Assembly: GCA_964023205.1 (NCBI GenBank)
Contig: OZ026842.1
Coordinates: 35,293,501 to 35,357,500, forward strand
Direction: 5' to 3'
Length of the DNA stretch: 64,000 bases
Source: Lutraria lutraria
Lineage: Eukaryota > Mollusca > Bivalvia > Venerida > Mactridae
The notes under the pieces were generated by a model, which searched no databases, had not been told where the DNA came from, and was given only the letters and a program-made list of their open reading frames with translations. Of this stretch, positions 35,370 through 47,679 are shown one piece after another; within the stretch, counting starts at the first letter, position 1, and each line of letters starts with the position of its first letter. A program made the position numbers and the translations under genes.

Positions 35370-36290
35370 TTAAGGTTAAAATCAGCTCAATATGTCAGTC
35401 ACTTATTGTCGGACTTGTTTTCAATAATTCTTATAAACTCCAGATACATAATGACACCATTACATTATTAAGACATCGGGTATTGTTCAATTCAATGATT
35501 TATTATGCATGTTTTTAATAATTCGTTAAGTTATTAATGTGGTAGTGGGCGTGTTAAGCACGGAGTTAATGAACATAGCATTTCGTGAGAATCCGTTTCA
35601 TCCTTGATGTCATCTTCAATAAGTCTTTAAAAACTGATGGAAGAGAAATAACTCTGGAACCGACAATCAAGCAATAACACGTTCTAATAGATTTTCCTCA
35701 AGAACAAATATCTAACTGAGAGGTACTTTCTGTGCATTTTCTAAAATTTCATTTCCGCTACGCAGACATCAAACGGATAAAACACTTACTGCGGTGTTGT
35801 TCTTTCTACAGATTCTATTGATAATCAACGTGAACATGTGGAGAACGAATAAGCCGATTTATAACCAGTATATATTACTGTAAATGTATTTCATGGCCAT
35901 ATTATTACAACAGATATCATAAATCTATTGGTTAATGACAAACTCCTTTTACTGTTGTAATAATTACCCCTGAAACTTGCAACTTTAAGCATTTGATTGA
36001 TCCCTTTTCTTTTAGATGTTGGTTTGCGGCAACATATCGCATGTAATAACCGACCACGTGATACTTGCTTTTTATAGCAAGTGATAAACAATACTATAAT
36101 ATATTATTGCAGCTTTTCCGTATTTAAGAAGCAATATAAGCAGCTTCAATCGTATTACAAAAGGAAACATTAAAACAGCTGAAGACATAGAGAATCGTCA
36201 CGTGATCTATTTTTACTTTCAAAACAATTTTAGTATTGTCAGAAAAGTAATTATAACAATGTGTTAACAGAGAAATGTTTTACTTCTTTT
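35370..36290. other. No supported gene
   Basis: AT-rich, with only a random 66-codon minus-strand frame at 35891. Confidence 0.3.
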
Positions 36291-36298
36291 GCTATATA

Positions 36299-36476
36299 CA
36301 GTACAACCTCTCCAGAGTGGCCCTCTCTTGAGCAACAACCTCCCTCCAACAACAGCATCACTTTCCCCCCAACTGTACCCTTTAATTATTAATTCAACCT
36401 CTCTAGAGCAACAATCTCCCAATAACAACAAGCTTTTGCTTCTCCCAAAGCGTGTAGCCTTGGAGATGTCGCACTG
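36299..36476 (+). mobile_element. MITE family A, best-preserved copy (178 bp)
   Basis: TATA/CAGTACAACCTCTCCAGAG at the left and GTCGCACTG/TATA at the right. Terminal repeats and TA duplication are intact. The interior alternates GAGCAACAA and CAACAACA motifs. The terminal CAGT plus TA target resembles Tc1/mariner/pogo-group MITEs. An 83-codon frame across it is incidental. Confidence 0.85.
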
Positions 36477-36479
36477 TAT

Positions 36480-38430
36480 ATATAGTTCTATTGTTTACAT
36501 TGAGTTTAAAAGATCGAATGGAAAAAAATTGGATTCCTGAAAAAATGCCACATAACCTCATACCAAAACGCTAATCTATCAACGCTCTTTATATCCGGGA
36601 GTCAAATTGATAATGAGATGTTGCTATTAATATAATGGGATTTTATTAAACTGTCAACTTGTTTCGGTGAGAATTGCTAACAATAATACTCTTCGTTATG
36701 TCAGTTGCCTCTTGACTTAAAATTAACCGAAACTATCGAGAATGGTAGGAAGCGACAAATAAACACATAACTGAGCGTCCGATTAAGATCGCGCGCTATA
36801 ACAAGAAATAAAAAAAAGTTTTTTCAGATTATTCTGTACCCGAACCCTGAAAATTTCTCCACACGAATTATCAACGATAGAGGACAGAGGGCCTTAAGGT
36901 AACGGGCTTGTATGTCAGGTCAAATCAAGTTTCACCAATTTATAGATTTAAAAATATATACTAAAATAAAGCCACTATATAAAGTGCGGTGCAAGTGTTT
37001 TGAAACAAACATTACATTTGTTTGGTCTTCTATAAAATAATATCGCACGTAATTTACAATTCTTTTAACAATGATTACCACTCTGTATATAGGAATATAT
37101 TACAACAAATAGGCTTACATTAACTATAAATGTACAATGCACGGAACCGTGCCTCAGTTTTTTATAACGTCCTACGTTCGTTAGATACTTGACTTTAAAG
37201 AAATTGCGCACACAAAACCCCGCTGTTTATTACGTAATACACCATAGATAAAAAAAATGAAAACAAGTATCAAAATTCTGAGGCACAATTCCCTAGACTA
37301 ACATTTCCACTCCAAATATCGAAAACCGCTTTGAAATCCGTCATCAAATAAGACGTCATTGCTAATTCGAAAATGACACATACTGTTGCTAACAATTGAA
37401 GTGTCAGATCATCATCGTCTCACGAAATCAACGCATTTGACGCGCCCCATTCAATTTTGATAGCCAATCAAAATCGCTAATGTTTACTGTTCAATAATTG
37501 AAACCACGCCCAGGTTTGATTTCTAGTAAGAGAATTGATAACACATTTTTGTAATTAATGAATTAATAGTATCATATCGTACCAATACAATGCACATTAC
37601 GTTAGAGATGTTTAATGCTGATAAGGAAAAGTCGATAAAGGGGCGCAGTATTTATCGCAATAGAACAACATTTTTGAGGGTTCGGTTAGAACTTAGGCTT
37701 GGTATAAAAGTATGATATTTAATCTTTTTAAATAACGTAAAATATTATTTAACGTGTTTTTAGCGATTTTAACCAAGCTAAATACGTTAAGGTGTAATGT
37801 CCCCATTCAAGTCCTCACAGAGAATGTGCCTCACACATCGTTCGAAACGCACGAAACCGCTGTCCACACCTCTAACGCTCTGATAAAACCTAGGTGAATA
37901 GAGGCTTATATACCTCGATACTAAAACCACAGAGACAAATAGTCTGTTTATCAGTTATCGTAGATTGACACCTTTTTCAATATAATAGTTTTTCTACAAA
38001 GGTTTTGGATAAAAACCTGTTATCAACATATTTATTAGAATAAAATTTCCATTTTTCATTTCGAATAAGAGGTGACGGGATAATGAAAGTTTACTGTATC
38101 TAAATTGTTTTTGTCACGTGGTGTGAAACAAAGTCAGCGATTAATAATTTGCTTCCAAAGGGGAAAGAAATCAATGAGAAACAGTGTTAATTGATTTACA
38201 TACACCATGTCCACGTGCAGTTTGAATTGTGAAGATAACTCAGAGCTAACGCTATGAATAAATGAAGCAAAGTTACCCCCCTTTGTTACACAATTTAACA
38301 TGCACGATATTTCATCTTTTATTCATTTATTTATTGCAGTTGTATGTCCTTTTAACGAATAATTCAGGTATATACGGCAGCCGAATCATAAAACACATTT
38401 ACCTCGACTGTATTCTAATTAATACTAACT
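36480..38430. other. No supported gene
   Basis: One possible inverted pair (GTGCCTCAG near 37150 and CTGAGGCAC near 37278) and a CCAAT-containing patch near 37465 are visible. Nothing firmer. Confidence 0.3.
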
Positions 38431-38439
38431 TGTCTTTCT

Positions 38440-38582
38440 ACAATAAGCCAGCAACTTCTCCGCTTATGGAGGAACATCGACATTGTTGTCAAATTTTCAT
38501 AGAAGGGCATGACCTTCTGCGACCAAGACTCGAACCATGATCGCCAAGTAACAAGTCCGTTGCACTAAGTACTGAACCGCGG
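38440..38582 (-). repeat. tRNA-derived SINE fragment
   Basis: On the minus strand GGTTCAGTACTTAGTGCAAC resembles an A-box region, and CATGGTTCGAGTCTTGGTCG contains a B box about 40 bases later. The body GAAGGTCATGCCCTTCTATG follows, forming a small hairpin. It is a different subfamily from the 13721/19735 SINE. Confidence 0.5.
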
Positions 38583-38584
38583 TT

Positions 38585-39080
38585 TTTGCATGCTCCTGTG
38601 TGTTTGATGGGGTGTGGGCTTTTGGGAACGTTGTACTTTGAGCGAGGTTAAATTTTTTAAAAGCGGTATTGCTCGGAAATTCTATGTCATTATCTATATT
38701 CGGTTGAATGTTCTTTTAGCGATATACTTGATTGCTTATATCTTCATCTTTACTTTTTAAATTACACCCATGTGACAAAACACCATTGATAAATACTGAC
38801 ACTATGGTATTAGATTACTTTAGCAAGATTTATTTGTCTGTATGATAGACAAAAGAAACACATTTTATTTACAGGCTGTCGTATTATAAGACTAATTAAT
38901 TGATTACATTCATCCAGCCAATGTCTGTACAACCGTAATAATAGTTAATGCACTTACGACTTGGAAAGACAAAATCATATGTTGAACAAATATACCGTCT
39001 TCTAATCATTGTTCAATTGGGCCACGACTCAGTACGATAACATACAATCTGATTCCAAGACATTTTTGTATAGTGAAAAA
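38585..39080. other. No supported gene
   Basis: AT-rich spacer between two SINE fragments. Confidence 0.3.
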
Positions 39081-39199
39081 AGATGGCACACACATTACAG
39101 CATATAGGTTCGTCTCCTGGGTCTATAGTAGTACCAACAGCTGGGCTTAATTGTCGACTATTTCTAGCTTTAATGGTTAATAAAGACCTCAGACGAATG

Positions 39200-39356
39200 C
39201 TTGGCTATGTCCACCAACTTGTCGTATGCGAGTTTGGCAGTTTCATTATAATGTCATGTGAATTTGAAATGCCCGGATGGGACTCGAGCTTGCAGCGGTG
39301 AGAGGCTAGTGGTGTCTATAGTTAGAGATGATAACTAAGTCAACTACGGAGCCACC
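39200..39356 (-). repeat. tRNA-like SINE head, reverse
   Basis: On the minus strand GGTGGCTCCGTAGTTGACTT starts the unit, and AAGCTCGAGTCCCATCCGGG is a clear B-box region. The TCTCACCGCTGCAAGC segment is shared with the fragment near 16230. Too degenerate for a working tRNA. Confidence 0.45.
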
Positions 39357-39831
39357 TTATAAAATCAAAGTTCGAACAAGATACGTGTAGACTAAGTACA
39401 AATGTGGTAGATATTGAACAAAAACTAGTAAAATAGTAAGCGAGTACACAATTGATTTGCATAAATGTTTTGTATTGTTTTCATAATATTGAATAAATTA
39501 TGGAGAAAACCCTTATCAGGAAGAGTAGATGTTACAATGTAAATGTATGTAATTCCGTTGTGTTTCAAATACTTCTGTTTGAAACATACACATAAGATAT
39601 CTTACAAAAATATGTAGAAAACTGTATTAACATCGATAAACATAGTTTTAACAGCCCACAGAAAAAAACGTCATGCTAGGTCTGTACGTTATGGAGTGAA
39701 TGTTTCTTATGTTGAGCCAACAGAACCGAGCATGATAAAACTGGACATAGGGGTCCTATTAGTGGATATGTATGAGGATTCTGTCCACATAGCTTATTAA
39801 AGCAGGTTCTATCCAAGTTTATGCCTGTGTT

Positions 39832-39905
39832 CTCCCCCCCCCCCCCCCCGTTAAAACTGGAAAGGTCGCCAAATGACCATGGCTAGTGGTGCGACGTTAA
39901 GCCAT
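39832..39905 (+). repeat. Poly-C run and SINE 3' body fragment
   Basis: About 18 C residues are followed by GTCGCCAAATGACCATGGC and GGTGCGACGTTAAGCC, a 3' segment I recall from molluscan SINEs. A similar GTCGCCATATGACCCTAGC is at about 52826. Confidence 0.5.
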
Positions 39906-40800
39906 AGAGGAAAAATGAAACGTGATCGTGAACAAGAGCATTCAAGGTGATTTACACTGAGGAAGTATTTACTACAATTATCTTGAATAATTGATAATTG
40001 CGGAAGCTACAGTTTGTATGAATTACTTAACATAGTTAGACCAATTCAGATATGAAATCAATATCAAAGAAGATACATTTATGCCATTTCTAATGTAGTA
40101 AAGATGAACCTTGTGTATGCAGGTGTTATGATTTGTGTAACATTAAATCCGCAAGACTGCATCAGACGAGCCTAGTCTAATCCTGTTTCCTTTCAGGTCG
40201 AGACAGTTTTCCATTGTTGAGCTTAAATTTCTTAGGCAATGATAAATATGTCTATATCAAGTGAGTTCTTTCGCTATATTTACGGTCTTACATGGGCAGG
40301 TCCCGCTAGTAAAAATGTCCTTCATTTCCCCCTAAATTGGTCAGAATGTTCCCCTCACAAAAGTGTTTTCCACATGATAGTGTAAAACGAAAAAATTGTA
40401 ACAGTTTTCGCATCATTGTCCCCAAATACAATGTAGTAATAGTTACATTTAAATGATTTAAACAACTAAATAATCACATATTCCATAGAAAATAAATGTT
40501 ATCAAACGAGTATATTCCCCTTTTGGAATTTGTTGCACTAAATTCCCCTTTTGACGGGCATGGGCAGTGAGAAAAGTTTGGGAAAAAATCACTGAAATCT
40601 TAAATCTTCCGATTCTCTTGTGTTGTCTTTTAATAGACAATGGAACTAATTTGTCCCGTTTGTATAATTCAATATCTTTATACAATCTAATTATTTAGGA
40701 AGTACGAAGACGACAACGTTTGATGTGATACGACTATTCTCTCTCTCTGTCAAAACAAGATTCGTTGATGCATTTATAGAATGATGTTCAATGCTCGACT
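39906..40800. other. No supported gene
   Basis: AT-rich; a 75-codon minus-strand frame at 40458 has no motif. Confidence 0.3.
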
Positions 40801-41379
40801 ATGAAAAACATGTATATCAAATGTCACCATTAGGCAAAACAGCACTAGTAACATTTATAAAGAATACAACGATTAGTCATATATGACAACTCATATATTG
40901 CCTCTATATTCGGATAATTTTTCCTCAGTTGATGGATTATATTGTTTGTTTCCAGAATATTTTAACCTTATCCTTCTTCCTGGATAATTATGTACTACCT
41001 TCTAAGTCAACGTGGAGTATAGAGTTGCTAATCTAGAAATTGTAAGCTGTACCGGGCATGGCAAAAGTTTCACCAGAATAATTTCTAAAAGTAATAGAGC
41101 TCAAATTTCATTACCCTTCCGACTTTACTTCATTACAAATTCATGACAATCGCATAATTATGTTCTTTAACTTTCAAATTAAACACATTTTCTTCAAATT
41201 ATTTTGCTATCTTTAGAAATGCATCATCCGTACTTAACCATTTGATAGGGGCCCACTTGGTCGATTGGCCATGGTTTCTGATTTGTAACCACTTGTCTGT
41301 CACCGATACCGGATATATCTACTAGTACATGTCACATGTGCGGAAGCTGACAAGCTAACTTACACAGCATACACAAGGT

Positions 41380-41663
41380 CGTTCTATACATAGCGTGACG
41401 TCACTACGTTTGTCTAACCTCTAAACATAGAACTGATTAGATGCTCTACTACCGTAGTGTACACATTGATACAAGGTCGGTGGTTCTACCCAGGTATTCC
41501 TTCACCATAAAGGCAAGAAAAGCAATCAAATGACCCTGATTTCCTTTGCCAAAATGAATACAACAACAACAAGTACTAGTTGAGTACGCTATGACATCAT
41601 ACGCTAGTTATGACGTCATCTTTCTATACATAGCGTGACGTCACTACCGTAGTGTACACATTG
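41380..41663 (+). promoter_or_regulatory. Cluster of three perfect TGACGTCA (CRE-type) sites
   Basis: TGACGTCA occurs at 41396-41403, 41611-41618 and 41636-41643, with a near match (TGACATCA) at 41592-41599. The first and third lie in a duplicated piece (TCTATACATAGCGTGACGTC) that is followed both times by CGTAGTGTACACATTGAT. The octamer is the canonical CREB/ATF binding site. Whether this is a working promoter or enhancer is inference; no exon was identified next to it. Confidence 0.4.
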
Positions 41664-41689
41664 ATGCAACTATTGTACAGTACGTTTAT

Positions 41690-42010
41690 CGTGTGACAAC
41701 TATTGACAGACTATGGACGTACGAGCGCAAGTCATGTTTATTTGGACGATTTATTCACCGATCTTGTCAAATGCGGAATCAATACAATAGTCGTACAAGT
41801 CACACGATTGAACCAAAATCACAGCAACAGAGATACTACAATCTAATTTATAATTCCAGTCTTACATCAAGTAAACTAAGGTAATTAAAATCGCTCGGGA
41901 TAGTTTCAAATAATAATTACATTTTCCGACGTAGTGAAATTTGTAGGAATTATTTTTTATCCAATACAAAGTCGAATTTACTTGGTAGCAATTTCTGTGT
42001 TAGAGAAAAT
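41690..42010. repeat. Second duplication family, copy P
   Basis: Shares ordered matches with 47380-47670 and 51530-51830: CCGATCTTGTCAAAT (41759; also 51571), a CAGCAACAGAGA/CAGAAACTAAAATCT stretch, a CAGTCTTACAT stretch, and finally GACGTAGTGAAATTTGTAG (41928; variants at 47591 and 51756). The order is conserved, so these are diverged segmental copies rather than one short repeat. Confidence 0.6.
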
Positions 42011-42369
42011 AGTTCTTGGTTTTATACATAATATACACAAAGGACACATTCAACATTATATAGCAAATATTCATTATATATACAGCTGAAACCATCTATC
42101 ATTTTACTTCATAGAAAATATGTCGTTATTTCATAATCCATATAACGCAATGCAGTCAAGTAACATATTGCACTACTGTGGAAATGTCACTGCATAATTA
42201 CGAATATCAACTGTTTTCGTTGAGTAATGTATTAAATATACAGTATGTTATCAAGATACTGAAATGTCCATTAAAATCTTGACATAATTTTCACTGAGAA
42301 TATATTATCCGATTAAACACATTTCACTCCAGCATTCATTCTCACGGTAATGTATGTGAAGAGTTGGTT

Positions 42370-42792
42370 AGTTCAATTTATTTTACAATTCCATTAGGCC
42401 ACTTGGCCCATGAGGATAACATATTTACAACGTATTTTCAACATATATGTATAAAAATTACTATACTCCCATACATACATCTACATACAGTTACAATAAG
42501 GATAATACTTTCAATGTCATTTTTTCATTGCAGCAATCAACAAAAAACTGCAAACTAAAACAGAAAACAAAACATATAAGCATTTGTCTAATCAAGATAC
42601 GTATGTCCTTGCCGAAACTAAATACAAGGGCATTGCAATGGCGACATGCTACATAAAACATAAAAAATGAAGATATCAGATGCCAATAGTTTGTCTTTTT
42701 ATCGCAAAAGATTTACTAGTATGCAAATAAATCCCTAAATTTCTAACAATTGTTTCATCTGTACAATCTATCAGTTCTATAAACGTAATCAT
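42370..42792 (-). mobile_element. LINE-like 3' end fragment
   Basis: A 38-codon minus-strand frame (42792 to the stop at 42676) reads FIELIDCTDETIVRNLGIYL, then a basic end (AIKRQTIGI). This pattern of ETIVRNLxIYL plus KRQ looks to me like the extreme C terminus of bivalve non-LTR reverse-transcriptase proteins, the same region that follows the zinc knuckle at 17112. A 3'-UTR-like AT-rich tail continues to about 42370. The assignment rests on memory of the pattern and is tentative. Confidence 0.35.
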
Positions 42793-42875
42793 GTTCGGCC
42801 TTTACCAAAAACATATTCAAGACATTGTGTTTTAAGGTCAATCGTCCTCCGCCGCCTTTCATTGATGTGGTGAAT

Positions 42876-42990
42876 ATTAATTGGTTATTATTAGAAACAA
42901 CACCATCATCCAATGAAAATGAGCGTTACATTAGGTGTAGAGAAATATAACACGCGGCGCGATGTCATCGCGGTTGCTGATGAGGATAAG
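42876..42990 (+). promoter_or_regulatory. Possible promoter and short first exon
   Basis: A locally CpG-rich patch (CACGCGGCGCGATGTCATCG) follows two CCAAT boxes (inverted at 42880, direct at 42910). It contains an ATG at 42962 and ends in ATAAG/GTAAGTAC at 42990, a near-ideal splice donor. The frame reads MSSRLLMRI before the donor. No downstream exon was found, so this is a suggestion only. Confidence 0.25.
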
Positions 42991-42999
42991 GTAAGTACT

Positions 43000-45000
43000 G
43001 ATACAGATTCCAGAAAACGTGTTTAGTTAACTTACCACAGGCATATTGCTGAAATACTGTTATATTTGGGTTTTATCACAATAATTCGGGTTGTAGGGTT
43101 AGTTGTGATTTATTTCATTATTGGCTCAATACATTATTTTAATTACACCGAAAATACAAAAGACATACATATAAGTACAGAAACAAATACAAACACATTT
43201 ACAATTACAAAACAATACACAATTACATTGAACTAATGATAAAAAATATTATTTACCTTAAGTATGGCTCAAATGTTAATAATGTATAATATAATGCTAG
43301 TGAATAACTTCAACAAAGTTGATGTCTTCGTACAAATCAATATCAAATAAGGCTGCCCAGTTATAATATAAAAGTGTTTCTTTAAACTATTAATTTGATT
43401 GGCTGCCTAAAAGTTGTAAAAAGCATTCATTCTCTTGATAAGTATTCAATGATAAAATCATGGAAATAGTTGATTTAATGTTAGGGACAGGTGAGATGTT
43501 TTTTAAAGCAATTATCAATAAAGAAAAAGAACTGACACTTCATGAGACTCATGCATTTCGAGTTGGTATTGATTAGATCAAATTATTAGGTTTATCATTA
43601 TATTACATTACAAAAATAAATCTAAAAATAAAAACAAAAAGCCTCAATATTTTATGTAAACAATTGTTGATGCTCGAGCATTTTCTTAAAAGTCTTCTTG
43701 GGTGGTGAGAAAACATGTCACAATCTTGCGAAGACGTTTTTTTAATCTTATACACAATCTGATCAGACATACTTATAACTTCATCCTGACAAATCTTGCA
43801 ATCAACGTGAAAATAAGACTCTCGTCATCTCATTCGATCTGAAAAAATGTCGGCTTTATTTGATTGGTTAGAAAGAGAATTAAAAGTTAATGCCCCCACA
43901 TGGTCTCGCTTTAATTGTTTTGCCATAAAGATAAATATGTTGCACCCTTTTATAGTTGCCGTTCAATGATAATTATTTCTACGTTAATTAAAGGTTCTTT
44001 TAGACAGTCAATTTGTACTTGACTGAATATCCTCTGTATGGGCCCATCAGAAAAATACCTGATTCCCGCTAACATCCCCAAAGGTAAAGAGCCAATGAGT
44101 TTAAATAGAATTTTAACAGATACATTACTTTTAGTTCTGAGTTATAGTTCATAAGAAAATGAAAACCTCGGCATTATAAAATATTGACCGAAAATGTCTG
44201 ATGTCGGTAAAATAAATCAAAGTACTAGTAAGCGGAAACCAAGACCTTTTACGCCGTATTTTACATGTCCTTTGATTTAGTTAAATCTGATATTTACCGG
44301 CCTTATATATTTACTTGTTTCCTATTGGTATTATTTCTTATCTATCGGGTGTCTTTGTGCATTTCCAAACATATTATTGGTACTTTGTGATTGTTTTGAA
44401 CACTTTTCTCAACCTCGTCTACAATAACATTAAAGTAAATAATTCAAAGTCAAAGTATGTTGTCAAATGTTGCAATGTATTGTCTATTGCTGTTTTGATG
44501 TTCTGTTAACTGTCTAAGCTTTTATCCCATTTTGATGGAAACAATGTAAACCATTGGGTCACATCAGATTAAACAAAATATACCATCTACGTAAATGGAG
44601 TTAGAGTTATTGCTCTAAGATTTTTACTATCAGTATATCTTCGATCGATTTTGATAAGTTAATGTTAAATGGAAATGTTTTAAATTATCCCTTGAGTACA
44701 ACAAATGTCCTGGTTAATACATTAACGGAATCAATGAAGGAAATCCATCAACCGAATGGACTGATTAACGCCAATTTATTGACACATAAATTCTATTGGC
44801 ATCAAACACGGTTTCCTCTTTTTTTGGTTGATCATTTTCTTCAACCACATTAGATAAACTAACACTGGCGCCTTTGAATAAATGTATTTTCGAATTTGGA
44901 CTTTGAAAAAAATATCCGTTTATTCGAAAGAAATATTTCAAACAATCACCAGGTCTAAATATTGGCAGTGCTAGGACCACATTTTAACCAATCTGTCACT
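43000..45000. other. Non-coding stretch with no supported gene
   Basis: AT-rich, including an A-rich patch at 43125-43260 and another at 43610-43640. Open frames at 44315 and 44662 (64 and 63 codons) carry no motif. Confidence 0.3.
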
Positions 45001-45111
45001 ATATTAAGTTACAAGAAATGTACCGCGTTAATTAATTAATTAACCAAAAGCACAGGCAGTCGATATTCCCTGAACCTAATTCGATGAGTTATCTTTTTAT
45101 CAGATCTTTGA

Positions 45112-45387
45112 TCAGAGCATCTGAGTGTTTTCATTAATTAAATTGCTCGAAAGAAACGATACATATATTAGCATTGTCCGCTCTGTCATGTTTACATTGT
45201 CTTCAGAAGTCGTTTCCTCAAATCTGAGATAATTTTTTGATTTGGATAGACAACATGAGAAAATGTAGTATCTGGTTAAATTCATTGCAGCTTCCGTGTT
45301 ATCTTCATTTTTTCTAATCTCTACCTGATGCGGTATTAATGAAACGAATTTAGGTTTAACGCCACAGCGACTATTTTCAATATACAC
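45112..45387 (-). CDS. Unknown coding-like fragment, copy X
   Basis: A 91-codon minus-strand frame that I cannot assign to a family. Its section VEIRKNEDNTEAAMNLTRYY followed by FSCCLS aligns without gaps to 52430-52500, where copy Y reads KNEDLLETVMNLTRYY followed by FPCCLS. The aligned codons differ in ways that keep similar residues, which hints at coding ancestry. The first few codons may be untranslated or intronic, as alignment weakens there. No signal peptide, membrane span or catalytic motif is visible. It may be an exon of a duplicated gene linked to the P/Q/R segments, or a decayed one. Confidence 0.35.
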   Translation of the reverse strand: MYIENSRCGVKPKFVSLIPHQVEIRKNEDNTEAAMNLTRYYIFSCCLSKSKNYLRFEETTSEDNVNMTERTMLIYVSFLSSNLINENTQML

Positions 45388-45399
45388 AACGTATGATAT

Positions 45400-46270
45400 G
45401 ATACAGCAGTTTACTGCTATTCAAATATAGGTTGTTTTGAAACTGAAGCTGAAGGTTTTTATTCACGATCAAAACCGCAATCTTGAGATTTTTTAACGGA
45501 TTCCAAAACGCAATAATAGAAGTGTGATTGGAAATCATTTACAAACTTCCAGCATCGTTCATTAACGCGTAGTCAGTCATGAATTGACATGCGACTGCAA
45601 ACTAAACAAAGTTTACACGAACAAACTTTGCATGGAACATTTTTCAATTGATCTATTAAGTAATTACCTTTTCAGACTGTTTGGAGGACGTCAGAACAAT
45701 TTGAATACATTTTGGACTGAATTGTTTGGATATCCCTTTTTTATTTAGATTATTGTAATCATTTTTCAAACATTCAGATGTCCAAACATTTTTAAAAGAT
45801 TTTTGGAAAAAATGTTGGGACGTCCAAACTTTTTGAATGTAATGTTTTGTAAAGTAATGTCTTTTCTGACAAAAGAAAATAGTAACTTTGTTGTTTTTTG
45901 CAACTTAATTCAGCATTGTACCCCTGACTTCATTAAAAAAGACCCTTTAATTGGGAATGAATATAATTTTTCTTTCTCAAATATATTCTGTTGTATGCAA
46001 TGATAATTTATGAGCGCGATTTAACGTCTTATACCGTACATTATCATACTCCACAGGATAGTCATTATACATTTTGTCATCAACTCAAATAAATTGATGG
46101 TTTCGCAAAGTAACCTCCTTAATTTCCTACATCCATGTTTGACATGATATACCCACGATAAACGTTGTATCATGGTATACTACATTAAAAAGTCACGATA
46201 CATTTGATTGTACAGTGGACAAAAGAAATTAATTAACCCCATTTCTCGTAAAAGAATCATTAAGGATATA
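45400..46270. other. No supported gene
   Basis: An unusual patch at 45690-45840 repeats GTTTGGA/GACGTC(C/A)-like words (TTTGGAGGACGTCAG, TTGGGACGTCCAAAC) and may be a degraded palindromic repeat. A 66-codon frame follows it without motif. Confidence 0.3.
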
Positions 46271-46272
46271 TA

Positions 46273-46441
46273 CAGACAAACGAAGGTCACCCTTGGAAGA
46301 CCATAATTATGTGGCCTTTATTGACAGGTAGTCTTAATTCGGAGGTCATTTTGTTAAAAAAAACAATGACGGTTTTAGAATAATCACCTTTAGTAGCAGG
46401 ATGGCTTTTATTCGGAGGTGACATCTAACACAGGCTTGACA
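46273..46441. mobile_element. MITE family B copy
   Basis: TA/CAGACAAACGAAGGTCACCC at the left and TTTTATTCGGAGGTGACATC at the right match the 33106 copy in the same orientation. The right terminus has lost the final ACTGTA. Confidence 0.6.
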
Positions 46442-46449
46442 ATATTTAT

Positions 46450-47375
46450 CCTTTCTGTATACATGTCTGCGATACCAGTGAAATATTATCTGTTGGAGAG
46501 ACATATTTATTAATATACTGGCAACAGAAATATAAGGCAATATTGATGACTTTTGTAACGTAAGAATAGTGATACATTAGGATGATATATTATGACGGAG
46601 ACAACTCATAACATAATGACTATTAGCACTTCTTTTCACCAAATGGGTATTTGGTGTTCTAGTCTGGGGCAAATGTTTCTTTTGTTTGTTGAACGTGTTT
46701 GTTTCAGCAACAATGACACATATGTATAGCTCTTATGGAATGTCAGTTGCGTTCTGCTTTAGTATTTTGATATTGGATATAAAAAATATCTTATTTCTGA
46801 TACGTGGTAATTAAATTTCCATTTTATAGTCTGATTATTGAGAAAACTAAACAAAAACATGTATACCGAATATCGTTACATGTAGAAACGGAATATTTCT
46901 AGCGTCGATAGAACAAACAACTATCAGTCATATATGAACACTTATTACTTTGTCTCAATGGTATTCCCTTGGTGATAGTTTAGATGATTATTTCTTTCAC
47001 ATATTTCACTTTGTTATCTCCATCTTTTGAACCGGAGTTTGTTTCTGTCTGGATAAACTCGAACCATATTGTTGTTTGCCAAGAGGTCATAAGCTTTCTT
47101 AATCCCGGGAATGTAAAGTGTGTATTTTCAAAAGCAACATTGGTGATACTAGACCATATACCAATGTAGAGTATTTATTCTCAAACACTACAATCATGAT
47201 AATACTAGACTATATTACAACAATGCAATGTAAATCTTCCAATGCTGATTAAATCACTTGGTTAAACTATTTTCACTATACATAATCGTGTTAAATGAAA
47301 AATACTAGTTTACTGTACTTTTGACTTTAAAGAATAAATAAAACGTCATGTAAAATTCATCATCGTATGATAATC
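46450..47375. repeat. Weakly duplicated segment, related to 40.8-41.0 kb
   Basis: ACTATCAGTCATATATGA at 46921 resembles ACGATTAGTCATATATGA at 40870, with faint similarity continuing for about 150 bases. Taken with the stronger match at 47380-47670 this may be the upstream part of the same segmental copy. No gene is supported. Confidence 0.3.
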
Positions 47376-47379
47376 ACTA

Positions 47380-47670
47380 GACTGAACGTTTGGACATGCA
47401 AGCATGCTTTGCTATAGATGCATCGATCATGCAATATATACCTTCAAGACAACACTCGTAGGTGACACGTGTTCATTGCAACGGAAACTAAAATCTCAGC
47501 GTTACAGAAATAGTATTTACAGTTTTACATCAAAAAGTATATAGTGATTAACATTGTACAGTAAAATTTCAAGTTACAATTGCATTTGTCGGCGTAGTGA
47601 AATTCGTAGAAGACATTCTTTATTCTACAAAAACGTTGCATCTAGGATTTGACGCTTTCAGAATTTATCA
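47380..47670. repeat. Second duplication family, copy Q
   Basis: GAAACTAAAATCTCAGCGTTACAG, CAGTTTTACATCAAAAAG and GGCGTAGTGAAATTCGTAG align in order with copies P (41.7 kb) and R (51.5 kb). Confidence 0.55.
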
Positions 47671-47679
47671 TCGTGTCTT

